A DNA stretch of 64,000 nt from Flavobacteriales bacterium UBA6051 (GTDB taxonomy: Bacteria > Bacteroidota > Bacteroidia > Flavobacteriales_D > Crocinitomicaceae), in the NCBI GenBank assembly GCA_002427735.1, contig DIYP01000011.1, positions 1-64,000 of the forward strand, given 5' to 3'. A program made the position numbers and the translations under genes. The notes below the pieces were generated by a model. The model saw only the letters and a list, made by a program, of their open reading frames with translations, was not told the DNA's origin and made no database searches. Positions within the stretch are counted from its first letter, which is position 1, and every line of letters begins with the position of its first letter. Below, one piece after another: positions 43,575 through 52,187 of this stretch.

Positions 43575-45923
43575 ATGAAATCCTCTGTTTTTGCATTCGT
43601 TGCAGGAATGCTATTATTTACAGCAACTTCTTTTGCTCAATCCAAAGAACATTATGATAAAAAGCCTTACATAGAAGGTGAAATGCTCGTCCAAATTTTG
43701 GAAGAGGTCAACTTGTATGATATGGTTAAAACTGCACCAGCTGCTTACGATATGTACGTAGCTAAGGAGTTGTCGAGACCAATGCGTGTATGGTTGGTAA
43801 AGTTTGACGAATCCGTTGACGCAAGTGCCGTGCAGTATTGGTTTTACAACCAGCCTGGAGTAACGGTAGCTGACTATAATTACCATGTAGAAATGCGCTC
43901 AACTTTACCTGGAGACCCAAATTTGACGAACCAATGGCACCATGTTAACAATGGTGGAGGAGGAGCAACGGCAGATGCCGATATCGACTCTGATCTCGCA
44001 TGGGATTTAACACAGGGTGGACAGACCGCAACAAATGATGATATCGTAGTTTGCATGGTTGAAGGAAGCGGTGGAAACCTTGATCATCAGGATTTAGCGC
44101 CAAATCGCTGGACGAATCAGGGAGAGATTCCAAATAATAATCAAGACGATGATAACAACGGTTATATAGACGATTACGAAGGGTGGAATACAGGATCAAA
44201 TAATGACAATACTGGAACAGGTGGTCATGGTACCAGCTGTTTAGGAATGATTGGTGCCAAAGGAGATAACGGATTGAATGTTGTCGGCGCTAACTGGAAC
44301 GTAAAGTTAATGGTGGTAAACATGAGTGGTGGTCTGTCTCAGTCCAACGTGATCGAAGCTTATACGTATCCATTGGTTTTAAGACAACAATGGAATAATT
44401 CCGGAGGTACAGAAGGGGCGTTTGTAGTTGCTACAAGTGCTTCATGGGGAATAGACGGAGCGAATCCGAATAATTATCCATTGTGGTGTCAATTCTATGA
44501 TACTCTTGGTAGATATGGTATTTTAAATGTAGGTGCGACGACGAACCAAAATTTGGATGTTGATACTGCAGGAGACATGCCTACAGCTTGCTCAAGTGAT
44601 TATATGATTGGCGTTGGAAGAACAGATGATAATGATAACACTGCTGGAGGGTATGGAGATCAAACCATCAATTTTGGAGCACCTGGTATTGACGTAGTAA
44701 CAACAAGTGGTTCCACTGGAATTACAACTACTACGGGAACCTCATTTGCCTGTCCACTGACAGCAGGAGTCATTGGTCTAGCCTACTCGATTCCCTGTAA
44801 TGATTTTATGGAACTGGTCGTCAGCGACCCGCAGGGAGCAGCTGATGCTGTTCTTGCTGCCTTAACTGATGGTGTAGATCCGAAATCTCAGTTGAGCACG
44901 CGTTTTATAACCGGTGGTAGATTAAACGCCAAGAATACCTTGGACGAGCTAATTGAAACTACTTGTAATATCAACGTTTGTAATTTTGATGTTATAGAAA
45001 CAGTGGTTGAACCACCTTGCGCTGGGACAGACAATGGTAGTATTTCTGTTTCTGTCAGTGGAGGAGCTCCTGGTTATACCTATGACTGGGGATTGAATGG
45101 TGGCAATGTTTCATCGATATCTTCATTAGGTCCAGGTGTCTACTACGTTGATATCAATGACAACGCTGGTTGCGATACGCTTATGGAGTTCAATATTGAT
45201 TATGCGGTTGATTTAGACGTACAGATTACAGGAACAAACGTTTCTTGTCCAGGCGCTGGAGACGGAATGGTTGTGGCGTCTGCATCAGGAAGTTCAGGTT
45301 ACATGTATCAATGGACGAACGGACCCGCAAGCGATACATATTCATCGTTGGGAGCTGGAAGTTATACAGTTACCGTGACAGACGCCTTAGGTTGTACAGC
45401 TACTGAGAGTGTTTCAATCACTGAACCACCTGCTGTTTCTGTTGGGTTTACGTACAATGACAACTTCCTGAGTGTTTCTTTCTCGAATAGCTCGGTTGGT
45501 GGTCCTAGTAGCTGGGATTTTGGAGATGGAACAACAAGTTTCTTGTATAACCCTTCACACGTTTATTCGACGCCAGGTACTTACACGGTTTGTCTGTCTA
45601 TCCTCGGTGCGTGTGATACCCTTACTGATTGTCAGCAGATAACTGTTACGCAAAATACGGCTTCATTGAATGAGCAAATACTTTCAGATGTTGATGTGTA
45701 TCCAAATCCAACGAATGGAATGCTTTATTTCGCAATCAACAATGAAGATTTGAGCACGATTGAGATTGTTGATATGGTGGGGAAAGTAATTATCGAGAAA
45801 AAGGTATTATCAGAAATAACAGAAATTGACTTAAGAGATTACGCGAATGGAACTTATTTCTATCGTGTTAAAGATGCTTCGGGACAAGTTGTGATTAATG
45901 ATCGCGCTATCCTGAACAATTAA
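43575..45923 (+). CDS. T9SS-secreted subtilisin-like (S8) protease with Glu at the catalytic Asp position
   Basis: A 782-residue exported protein starting at ATG 43575 (signal peptide ending TSFAQ, about 22). After a propeptide-like region the S8 domain spans about 140-440: H218 (GGHGTSC) and S390 (TGTSFACP) are standard, but the Asp block reads VVCMVEGSGG where VIDTG is usual, placing E163 at the acid position. Two SprB-type repeats follow (GAPGYTYDWGLNGG and GSSGYMYQWTNG, about 475-620), then a PKD domain (WDFGDGTTS, about 625-690) and a type A T9SS sorting domain (DVYPNPTNGMLYF). Likely a surface or secreted protease, if active. A perfect terminator follows. Confidence 0.9.
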   Translation: MKSSVFAFVAGMLLFTATSFAQSKEHYDKKPYIEGEMLVQILEEVNLYDMVKTAPAAYDMYVAKELSRPMRVWLVKFDESVDASAVQYWFYNQPGVTVADYNYHVEMRSTLPGDPNLTNQWHHVNNGGGGATADADIDSDLAWDLTQGGQTATNDDIVVCMVEGSGGNLDHQDLAPNRWTNQGEIPNNNQDDDNNGYIDDYEGWNTGSNNDNTGTGGHGTSCLGMIGAKGDNGLNVVGANWNVKLMVVNMSGGLSQSNVIEAYTYPLVLRQQWNNSGGTEGAFVVATSASWGIDGANPNNYPLWCQFYDTLGRYGILNVGATTNQNLDVDTAGDMPTACSSDYMIGVGRTDDNDNTAGGYGDQTINFGAPGIDVVTTSGSTGITTTTGTSFACPLTAGVIGLAYSIPCNDFMELVVSDPQGAADAVLAALTDGVDPKSQLSTRFITGGRLNAKNTLDELIETTCNINVCNFDVIETVVEPPCAGTDNGSISVSVSGGAPGYTYDWGLNGGNVSSISSLGPGVYYVDINDNAGCDTLMEFNIDYAVDLDVQITGTNVSCPGAGDGMVVASASGSSGYMYQWTNGPASDTYSSLGAGSYTVTVTDALGCTATESVSITEPPAVSVGFTYNDNFLSVSFSNSSVGGPSSWDFGDGTTSFLYNPSHVYSTPGTYTVCLSILGACDTLTDCQQITVTQNTASLNEQILSDVDVYPNPTNGMLYFAINNEDLSTIEIVDMVGKVIIEKKVLSEITEIDLRDYANGTYFYRVKDASGQVVINDRAILNN

Positions 45924-45951
45924 ATGTTTAATTAAATTTCACTACTTGCAG

Positions 45952-45986
45952 GCTCCCGATCGATTTGTTGATCGGGAGCTTTTTTT
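45952..45986 (+). terminator. Rho-independent terminator of the S8 protease gene
   Basis: A perfect 10-bp stem GCTCCCGATC / GATCGGGAGC with an 8-nt loop and a seven-T run, 28 bases after the stop. Confidence 0.92.
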
Positions 45987-45993
45987 ATTTTTG
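45965..45993 (+). promoter_or_regulatory. Candidate xth promoter embedded in the preceding terminator
   Basis: TTG (45965-45967, in the terminator loop), an 18-nt spacer and TATTTTTG (45986-45993), an exact TAnnTTTG match whose T lies in the terminator's T-run. Start of transcription would fall near 46000, about 20 nt before the xth ATG. Confidence 0.5.
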
Positions 45994-46020
45994 TTTGAAC
46001 ACGCAACAACAGAACGAATT

Positions 46021-46788
46021 ATGGAAATTATCTCATTTAACGTAAATGGAATTCGAGCGATTACAAAGAAGAACTTTGTCGCGGATATGAAAGAGCTTGA
46101 TGCAGATATTATCTGCTTGCAGGAAACGAAGGCAACAGTAGATCAGGTGATAGAAACTATTGGAGATCAATTAGAAGGATACACCGTTTATGCAAATGAG
46201 TCTAAAGCACGTAAGGGGTATTCTGGAACGGCTATTTTGTCAAAAGAGAAACCGCTAAATGTTTCTTACGACATGGGAGTTGAAAAACATGATCAGGAAG
46301 GACGCGTTATTTGTGCAGAGTATGCCGATTTTTATTTGGTCACTGTATACGTGCCTAATTCTGGAAATGATTTACGCCGCTTGGATTACCGACAAGAGTG
46401 GGACAGTGATTTTTTGAATTACTTAAAAGAGCTGGAGAAAACGAAACCAGTACTTGCTTGCGGTGATTTTAACGTAGCTCACAAAGAAGTTGATCTGGCC
46501 AGACCTAAACCGAACTATAATAAGTCGGCTGGTTTCATGCAGGAGGAAATTGATGGAATGGATGCGTATACTTCGAAGGGGCTTGTTGACACCTTCAGAG
46601 CAAAGAACGGAGATGAGGTTAAGTACTCATGGTGGAGTTATAGAGGAGGCGCAAGAGAGCGAAATGTAGGCTGGAGAATTGACTATTTTTTGGCTTCCGA
46701 ATCAATCGTTGACCGCATTGAAACAGCATCTATTTTGAACGAAGTGCACGGGTCTGATCATTGTCCGGTTGCTGTAAAGTTTAACTAG
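46021..46788 (+). CDS. xth: Exodeoxyribonuclease III
   Basis: A 255-residue AP endonuclease/3'-exonuclease of the ExoIII family for base-excision repair. Motifs: ISFNVNGIRAI at the start, ICLQETKA (metal-binding Glu), YVPNSGND, CGDFNVAHKEVDLARPK, SWWSYRGGARERNVGWRIDYFL and GSDHCPV (catalytic Asp-His). The frame extends 25 codons upstream through the terminator, but the ATG at 46021 is the normal family start. A bidirectional terminator follows. Confidence 0.94.
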   Translation: MEIISFNVNGIRAITKKNFVADMKELDADIICLQETKATVDQVIETIGDQLEGYTVYANESKARKGYSGTAILSKEKPLNVSYDMGVEKHDQEGRVICAEYADFYLVTVYVPNSGNDLRRLDYRQEWDSDFLNYLKELEKTKPVLACGDFNVAHKEVDLARPKPNYNKSAGFMQEEIDGMDAYTSKGLVDTFRAKNGDEVKYSWWSYRGGARERNVGWRIDYFLASESIVDRIETASILNEVHGSDHCPVAVKFN

Positions 46789-46810
46789 CAGTCAAAAGTT
46801 TAGAATAAAA

Positions 46811-46840
46811 AAACCACAGCGTTTAACTGTGGTTTTCAAA
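46811..46840. terminator. Bidirectional terminator between xth and the Lys-rich gene
   Basis: A perfect 9-bp stem AAACCACAG / CTGTGGTTT with a 7-nt loop has As before and Ts after, so it can end transcripts from both sides. A second perfect hairpin, TAGAATC-AC-GATTCTA, adjoins it at about 46843-46858. Confidence 0.85.
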
Positions 46841-46857
46841 ATAGAATCACGATTCTA

Positions 46858-47079
46858 TTAATTCTTTTTACCAGAACAGCACGAACCTGTTTTTCCGGAT
46901 TTATCTGCTGAACAAGATGCAGCTGCGTTTTTCTTGTTCTTTCTTTTCTTCTTTTTCTTCTTCTTGTCTTTTTTGTCCTTTTCAACAGAAATGGAAGTTG
47001 ACGCAGAAGGAGTTGCATATGCTACACTTAAAGTCCCTGCCATCATAGCTAAGGCCAAAGCAAATACGATCTTTTTCAT
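46858..47079 (-). CDS. Small exported Lys- and Cys-rich protein
   Basis: A 73-residue protein. Residues 1-22 are a signal peptide (cleavage after VAYA). Residues 34-50 are almost all lysine with a few Asp, Arg and Asn. The last 23 residues hold three cysteines in ASCSADK and GSCCSGKK. The mature peptide of about 51 residues is extremely basic and probably disordered. Possible roles are binding of metal, polyphosphate, nucleic acid or lipid head groups in the periplasm; none is demonstrated. Mixed AAA and AAG codons argue against a simple slippage artefact. It lies 35 bp downstream of psd. Confidence 0.7.
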   Translation of the reverse strand: MKKIVFALALAMMAGTLSVAYATPSASTSISVEKDKKDKKKKKKKRKNKKNAAASCSADKSGKTGSCCSGKKN

Positions 47080-47114
47080 ACTTATCGAATTGAATTTACT
47101 CCAATGTATGGAAA

Positions 47115-47780
47115 TTAGGTGAGTTCTCCCAATTTTGTAATGCGTCCCTTCACCTTATCACCAATTTTAACATTTATTTTAGCATCAAGCGGTAATATGA
47201 CGTCAATGCGCGACCCAAACTTGATGAAACCGAACTCTTCACCAGTTGTCACTGTTTGGTTCGGTTGAATGTAATAACAAATTCTTCTTGCAACTGCTCC
47301 GGCTATTTGTCGAAAGAGTACCTCTTTACCATTTGCATGTTCGGTGACCATGGTTGTTCTTTCATTGTCAGTACTGCTCTTCGGGTGCCAGGCTACAAGG
47401 AAGAGTCCAGGGTGATACTTAACGTATTTAACAATCCCTGAGATCGGGTTGTAATTAGCATGAACGTTCAGTGGAGACATAAAAATCGAAATCTGAATAC
47501 GTTTATCTTTGAAGTACTCCGTTTCCTCAATTTCTTCGATTACGACCACTTTTCCATCAGCAGGGCACGAGATATCGTTCCCTTCAAACTTGACGGTTCG
47601 TTTTGGAATCCGGAAGAATTGCACAACCAGATACATCATAACAAGCACTCCTAGTGTCAGCAGAAGAAATAGCCATAACCAACCGAGCCACTTGTACAGA
47701 AAGTAGTTGCCGACCTGTATCCCGCCAAGAATGAGTGCTGAGATTAGGATGATGAGGTATCCCTCACGATGAATAGTCAT
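47115..47780 (-). CDS. psd: Phosphatidylserine decarboxylase proenzyme
   Basis: A 221-residue membrane-associated enzyme that makes phosphatidylethanolamine from phosphatidylserine. Two hydrophobic segments span about 7-25 and 31-55. FGFIKFGSRIDV contains the self-cleavage site G189-S190, where Ser becomes the pyruvoyl group; ISIFMSPLNVHANYNP is the other family signature. The length fits the short archaeal/Bacteroidota-type enzyme. It follows cdsA by 14 bp, so two steps of phospholipid synthesis are encoded together; phosphatidylserine synthase is not in the window. A TACCTTTG lies in the gap. Confidence 0.93.
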   Translation of the reverse strand: MTIHREGYLIILISALILGGIQVGNYFLYKWLGWLWLFLLLTLGVLVMMYLVVQFFRIPKRTVKFEGNDISCPADGKVVVIEEIEETEYFKDKRIQISIFMSPLNVHANYNPISGIVKYVKYHPGLFLVAWHPKSSTDNERTTMVTEHANGKEVLFRQIAGAVARRICYYIQPNQTVTTGEEFGFIKFGSRIDVILPLDAKINVKIGDKVKGRITKLGELT

Positions 47781-47794
47781 ACTTTAGTTTTTGG

Positions 47795-48643
47795 TCAAAG
47801 GTAAATATAAACGTAAATAGACGACCAGCAGGCAAAAAATGGTGCTGCAAATAGTGTAGCGTCAAAGCGGTCGAGTATACCACCATGACCGGGAAGAATG
47901 TTTCCGGAGTCCTTTACTTGCATGTTACGTTTGAACAGCGATTCTAAGAGATCTCCCATAATTGCACATGGAGCAACAATAACAGCCGACAGTGCCCAGA
48001 AAACAACTCTTTCTGGATCGAAAAGATAACCTATCGCGAAACCAGCTGCAATAGTGAATAGAAAACCACCTATTGTTCCTTCCCAGGTTTTATTGGGTGA
48101 GATACGTTCGATAAGCTTCGTTTTTCCAAAGAATCTTCCTGATAAGTAGGCAAACGTGTCATTCATCCATATGAGAATGAACATTCCCGCAACAAGTGGG
48201 AAATAACTTGGGTCATTGGCTAATTCATGAACTTCTACATCAATAGTGTTTACCAAAACAATTAAATAAAACGGAACAATTACATAGAGCCAACCCAATG
48301 CCATTACTGAAGCATTAATCAAAGGATTTTTTTTCTTTCTCCAAAGTTCTGTAAGAATCACTATAAATAACAGCGGAATTATTGCTGTCATAAAAACTTC
48401 AGCCAAGTAATTTAAAAGCACTCCAACAAGTATCGAAAACAGTACAATACCGCCAGTTAGTCCAAGTTCCCAACTAACTTCTACGTGTTCATTTTTACTG
48501 AAAAGCTTGTAGAATTCTATCAAGCCGAGCATCATGAATAACATGAAAACACCAATAGCTAGTTCCGCTGAAAAGAAAAGAGGAATCAATACCAACGATA
48601 TGAAAACAGCGCCGGTAAGTGTTCTCACAAGAATATTACTCAT
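47795..48643 (-). CDS. cdsA: Phosphatidate cytidylyltransferase
   Basis: A 282-residue polytopic enzyme (about eight membrane helices) that makes CDP-diacylglycerol from phosphatidate and CTP, the precursor of phosphatidylserine and phosphatidylglycerol. The catalytic signatures are SPNKTWEGTIGG near 193-204 and the C-terminal DSGNILPGHGGILDRFDA. It overlaps the preceding small gene by 8 bp and precedes psd by 14 bp. Confidence 0.94.
   Translation of the reverse strand: MSNILVRTLTGAVFISLVLIPLFFSAELAIGVFMLFMMLGLIEFYKLFSKNEHVEVSWELGLTGGIVLFSILVGVLLNYLAEVFMTAIIPLLFIVILTELWRKKKNPLINASVMALGWLYVIVPFYLIVLVNTIDVEVHELANDPSYFPLVAGMFILIWMNDTFAYLSGRFFGKTKLIERISPNKTWEGTIGGFLFTIAAGFAIGYLFDPERVVFWALSAVIVAPCAIMGDLLESLFKRNMQVKDSGNILPGHGGILDRFDATLFAAPFFACWSSIYVYIYL
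47796..47803 (-). promoter_or_regulatory. Possible internal -7 element before psd
   Basis: The minus strand reads TACCTTTG at the cdsA stop codon, 15 nt before the psd ATG. It could give psd a promoter of its own inside the operon. Confidence 0.35.
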
Positions 48644-48899
48644 GCTCAGTATTTAGCAGTTCCACGGCTCTTTTTTCGTCCTCTTTGCGCACATTCAGAT
48701 AAATATATCCAAAAGCGTTGTAAGAAGAATCCCGTTGATCAAAAAGCATCACAGGTATTTCATGATCTTCCAGGGTCAACTTTCGAATGCGAATCATGTA
48801 TTCGTCAGTTGACTGGAAAACAGTCACCCAATCAGGCTCCCTGGTCAGTTTTGTTCTCAGGAGACTCCATTTCTTCAGAAGATTCCCTATCAATCCCAT
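48636..48899 (-). CDS. DUF2007-like putative signal-transducing protein
   Basis: A small protein of 87 residues if it starts at ATG 48899, which lies inside the ftsH 3' end in another frame (68-bp overlap). A GTG at 48827, just after the ftsH stop, would give 63 residues. The core (DWVTVFQSTDEY, LTLEDHEIPVMLFDQRDSSY, GYIYLNVRKEDEKRAVELL) matches the DUF2007 fold. The function is unknown. It sits between ftsH and cdsA in the operon and overlaps cdsA by 8 bp. The start position is the least certain in this region. Confidence 0.75.
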   Translation of the reverse strand: MGLIGNLLKKWSLLRTKLTREPDWVTVFQSTDEYMIRIRKLTLEDHEIPVMLFDQRDSSYNAFGYIYLNVRKEDEKRAVELLNTEHE

Positions 48900-50982
48900 T
48901 ATTCGTTTCGTCTTTTTCTTCAGACTTCTGGGAATCATTTTCAGAGGGGGAAACACTTTCAACCGCTTCTGGCGCTTTTACAGCTTCAGGTGCCTCGATT
49001 GTTGTTTCTTCTGCCTCAATTTCCGCTTTTAATTCTGTTTCCAAAGCGACTTCTTTATCCCAAGGTCTTTCACCAAAGATAGCAACTAAATCTTCTTTGA
49101 AAATCACTTCTTTTTCTAATAGCTTTTCTGCTAGCTGGCCAAGCTTATCCTGATTATCACGAAGTAATTGTAAAGCACGATCATACTGCGCTTCAATCAT
49201 TTTACTAACTTCTTCATCGATCACACGAGCAGTGTCGTCAGAATAGGGTTTAGTAAACTGAGATTGACCTTGAGGGTCGTAATAAGAAATATTACCGATC
49301 TTATCATTGAGTCCGTAAATTGAAACCATTGCGTAGGCCTGTTTTGTCACTTTCTCCAGATCACTTAATGCACCTGTACTAATTTTTCCAAATGTTAATT
49401 CTTCAGCAGCACGACCTCCGAGTGCGCTACACATATCATCCAGGATTTGCTCCGTTGTAGTAATACTTCGTTCTTCCGGCAAATACCAAGCAGCTCCAAG
49501 TGAACGTCCACGAGGTACGATTGTCACTTTTACAAGTGGGTTAGCGTGTTCCAGTAACCAGGAAATAGTTGCATGTCCTGCTTCGTGGAAAGCAATAGAA
49601 CGTTTCTCTTCCGCTGTAATAATCTTGTTCTTTTTCTCGAGTCCGCCAACAATTCTATCGACAGCATCAAGGAAGTCTTGTTTCTCAACACTCTTCTTAT
49701 TGTGACGTGCAGCGATTAACGCAGCTTCATTACATAAGTTCGCAATATCGGCTCCTGAGAAGCCCGGTGTCTGCTTCGCAAGGAAATCCAGGTCAATGCC
49801 TTCTGCCAACTTCAATGGCTTTAAGTGAACTGCAAAAATCTCACGTCGCTCATTCAGGTCTGGCATATCAACAAAAATCTGTCGATCAAATCGTCCTGCT
49901 CTCGTCAACGCGTTATCCAGAACATCCGCACGGTTTGTCGCTGCAAGGATAATGACACCTGAATTTGTTCCAAAACCATCCATTTCTGTTAAGAGTTGGT
50001 TCAATGTATTCTCGCGTTCATCGTTTGATCCAAAGCTATTGTTCTTGCCACGTGCTCGACCAATTGCATCAATCTCATCAATAAAAATAATAGCTGGCGA
50101 CTTTTCTTTTGCCTGCTTGAATAGGTCGCGTACACGTGACGCTCCGACACCGACAAACATTTCCACAAAATCTGATCCGGATAACGAGAAGAAAGGAACT
50201 TTTGCTTCACCAGCAACCGCCTTTGCTAACAATGTTTTACCAGTTCCCGGAGGGCCTACCAATAAGGCTCCTTTCGGAATTTTCGCTCCGAGTTCAGTGT
50301 ACTTTTTAGGGTTTTTAAGGAATTCAACGATTTCTTGAATTTCTTCCTTAGCACCCTCTAGTCCTGCTACATCACCAAAGTTAACGTCGATTTCTTTTCC
50401 TTTTTCGTATACTTTCGCTTTCGACTTACCGATATTGAAAATTTGTCCACCGGCACCTCCACCGCCGCCGCCAGTCATGCGACGCATAACAAACATCCAT
50501 ATGGCAATGAGAATGACAATAGGCAAAATAAAGCTTAGAATACTGCCTAAATAATTGACCTCTTCCTTAGAGGAGTATGCAATAGGGTTTTTACCCTGCG
50601 CTTTTAAGTCAGTATTAATGGCTTTGAGCTCAGTTGAAAAAGTCGTAGCGTCAAGAATCTTTACAGAGAAAGAAATATCACCTCCCATGCTACTTCCGCG
50701 TTTCAAAGCATCACGCATCACTTTGTAATCTTCTCCCTTTGTACCTTTTACATGTTTTATTCCGTCAGGTGTCAATTGAAAATCGACTCGGACTTTATTA
50801 ACCAATTGCACGTCTTCTACATGCCCCATTCGAGCAAGAGAGTAGAAAACTTCTTCCGTATTCACTGTAACATTGGATGCCGACGAAATAAATAATTGGA
50901 AAGCAATGATAGCCACCCCAATGATCGCATAAATCCAATAGATTGAAAACGGACTTTTCTTTTTGTTTTTATTATCTGCCAT
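48832..50982 (-). CDS. ftsH: ATP-dependent zinc metalloprotease FtsH
   Basis: A 716-residue membrane AAA+ protease that degrades damaged or unassembled membrane proteins and regulatory proteins. TM1 is about 13-32, a periplasmic domain spans about 35-147, and TM2 about 148-166. Walker A GPPGTGKT is at 243-250, Walker B IIFIDEIDAIG near 298-308 and the zinc site HEAGH at 466-470. A Gly-rich linker (171-179) precedes the ATPase. The last about 75 residues are a Glu/Ser-rich tail. In E. coli FtsH controls LPS synthesis; here it is encoded with cdsA and psd. The rsfS gene is 10 bp upstream. Confidence 0.96.
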   Translation of the reverse strand: MADNKNKKKSPFSIYWIYAIIGVAIIAFQLFISSASNVTVNTEEVFYSLARMGHVEDVQLVNKVRVDFQLTPDGIKHVKGTKGEDYKVMRDALKRGSSMGGDISFSVKILDATTFSTELKAINTDLKAQGKNPIAYSSKEEVNYLGSILSFILPIVILIAIWMFVMRRMTGGGGGGAGGQIFNIGKSKAKVYEKGKEIDVNFGDVAGLEGAKEEIQEIVEFLKNPKKYTELGAKIPKGALLVGPPGTGKTLLAKAVAGEAKVPFFSLSGSDFVEMFVGVGASRVRDLFKQAKEKSPAIIFIDEIDAIGRARGKNNSFGSNDERENTLNQLLTEMDGFGTNSGVIILAATNRADVLDNALTRAGRFDRQIFVDMPDLNERREIFAVHLKPLKLAEGIDLDFLAKQTPGFSGADIANLCNEAALIAARHNKKSVEKQDFLDAVDRIVGGLEKKNKIITAEEKRSIAFHEAGHATISWLLEHANPLVKVTIVPRGRSLGAAWYLPEERSITTTEQILDDMCSALGGRAAEELTFGKISTGALSDLEKVTKQAYAMVSIYGLNDKIGNISYYDPQGQSQFTKPYSDDTARVIDEEVSKMIEAQYDRALQLLRDNQDKLGQLAEKLLEKEVIFKEDLVAIFGERPWDKEVALETELKAEIEAEETTIEAPEAVKAPEAVESVSPSENDSQKSEEKDETNNGIDRESSEEMESPENKTDQGA

Positions 50983-50992
50983 TCTAGTTTAA

Positions 50993-51370
50993 TTAATTCA
51001 AGTTTGGAATATCTGTTCTTTTAGCGTCAGCCCATAAATCCTCAAGGTCATAAAAAGAGCGCGTTTCTTTATAGAAAACATGTGCTACCACGCTAACATA
51101 ATCCATGAGCACCCATTCGCGATTACCTTTACCTTCAACCGCCCAGGGTTTTTCAGAAAGTTCTTTTCGTGTATGTCGGACGACAGATGAACTGATTCCA
51201 TCCACTTGGGTAGAAGAGTCACCGCTACAAATAACGAAGAAATCGCAAACGGCGTTCTCTATTTCACGCAAGTCGAGTACAACAATGTCTTTCGCCTTGT
51301 TTTCTTGCATTCCCTCTACGATGGTGTCGCATAAAACCTGCGAATCGTTGTCCTGAAGTTCTTTACTCAT
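50993..51370 (-). CDS. rsfS: Ribosome silencing factor RsfS
   Basis: A 125-residue protein that binds L14 of the 50S subunit and blocks joining with 30S in starvation. The family core is present: KAKDIVVLDLREIENAVCDFFVICSGDSSTQV in pattern, then GKGNREWVLMDYVSVVAHVF and FYDLEDLWADA near the end. It is the first gene of the rsfS-ftsH-DUF2007-cdsA-psd operon and is transcribed away from birA across an 85-bp gap. Confidence 0.93.
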   Translation of the reverse strand: MSKELQDNDSQVLCDTIVEGMQENKAKDIVVLDLREIENAVCDFFVICSGDSSTQVDGISSSVVRHTRKELSEKPWAVEGKGNREWVLMDYVSVVAHVFYKETRSFYDLEDLWADAKRTDIPNLN

Positions 51371-51390
51371 TTACTATTTTATATGCCTTA

Positions 51391-51398
51391 CAAATCTA
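51391..51398 (-). promoter_or_regulatory. Bacteroidota -7 element upstream of rsfS
   Basis: The minus strand reads TAGATTTG, an exact TAnnTTTG match, 20 nt before the ATG at 51370. The -33 side is only T-rich. Confidence 0.45.
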
Positions 51399-51455
51399 AG
51401 TGTATAATTTAAATAAAACCTTACATTTAGTTCCATCAATTGTTAAAAATTACGG

Positions 51456-52187
51456 ATGGAAATCGGTCATAAAATCATTCACTTGACTGACGTTGATTCA
51501 ACGAACAATTATGCTGCCAATTTGTTAAAACAGGGTATTATTGAATCGGGTACGGTAATTTTGGCAGATGAGCAGCATGCCGGAAGGGGACAGAGAGGTA
51601 CGGAATGGTCTGTAAATCCTGGTGAAAACCTAACATTTTCGATTTTTTTGGACAACGTCAATCTGTCAGTAGATCGACAGTTTGTTTTGACACAGTTTAT
51701 CTCTTGCTGTTTGACCCGATTACTAGAAAAAAATGGGCTGACTTGTAAAATCAAATGGCCGAATGATATTTATTTTAACGATAAAAAAATAGCCGGTGTT
51801 CTCATCGAGAACCAGCTTTCAGGCAAACGCGTGAAAAGTTCGATTATTGGAATAGGATTAAACCTTAATCAAGTTGGGTTTGACGGCTTTGTTGCAACTA
51901 GTACTTTATTGGAAACAGGTGTTCGAAGAATTCCGAAGGATGTATTACTCAGTTTTTGTAATGTTTTCAACGAAAACTGGAATGATTGGATGAAAGTGAG
52001 CAATGCGAGTGATAATGAGATTTATCTAAAACAATTGTATCAACTCAATGAACCCAGGGTTTATAAAGACACTTCAGGTCAGTTCGACGGTGTCATCCGA
52101 GGCGTAACTGATTCGGGACGTCTGGTTTTGCAAAAAGAGAATAGAGAAGTCAGCTATGACTTAAAAGAAATCGCGTTTATGCGCTGA
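51456..52187 (+). CDS. birA: Biotin-[acetyl-CoA-carboxylase] ligase
   Basis: A 243-residue biotin protein ligase. GRGQRGTEWSVNPGENL is the biotinyl-AMP loop, followed by KIKWPNDIYFNDKKIAGVLIE with the catalytic lysine. There is no N-terminal helix-turn-helix, so it is a ligase only and not a biotin repressor. A small C-terminal domain (about 195-243) is present. The final 11 bp overlap the 3' end of the convergent SRPBCC gene. Confidence 0.93.
   Translation: MEIGHKIIHLTDVDSTNNYAANLLKQGIIESGTVILADEQHAGRGQRGTEWSVNPGENLTFSIFLDNVNLSVDRQFVLTQFISCCLTRLLEKNGLTCKIKWPNDIYFNDKKIAGVLIENQLSGKRVKSSIIGIGLNLNQVGFDGFVATSTLLETGVRRIPKDVLLSFCNVFNENWNDWMKVSNASDNEIYLKQLYQLNEPRVYKDTSGQFDGVIRGVTDSGRLVLQKENREVSYDLKEIAFMR

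Noticed and set aside
46934..47122. Plus-strand ORF beginning with a poly-Phe stretch
   Set aside because: It is the antisense shadow of the lysine-rich small gene, whose signal peptide supports the minus strand.
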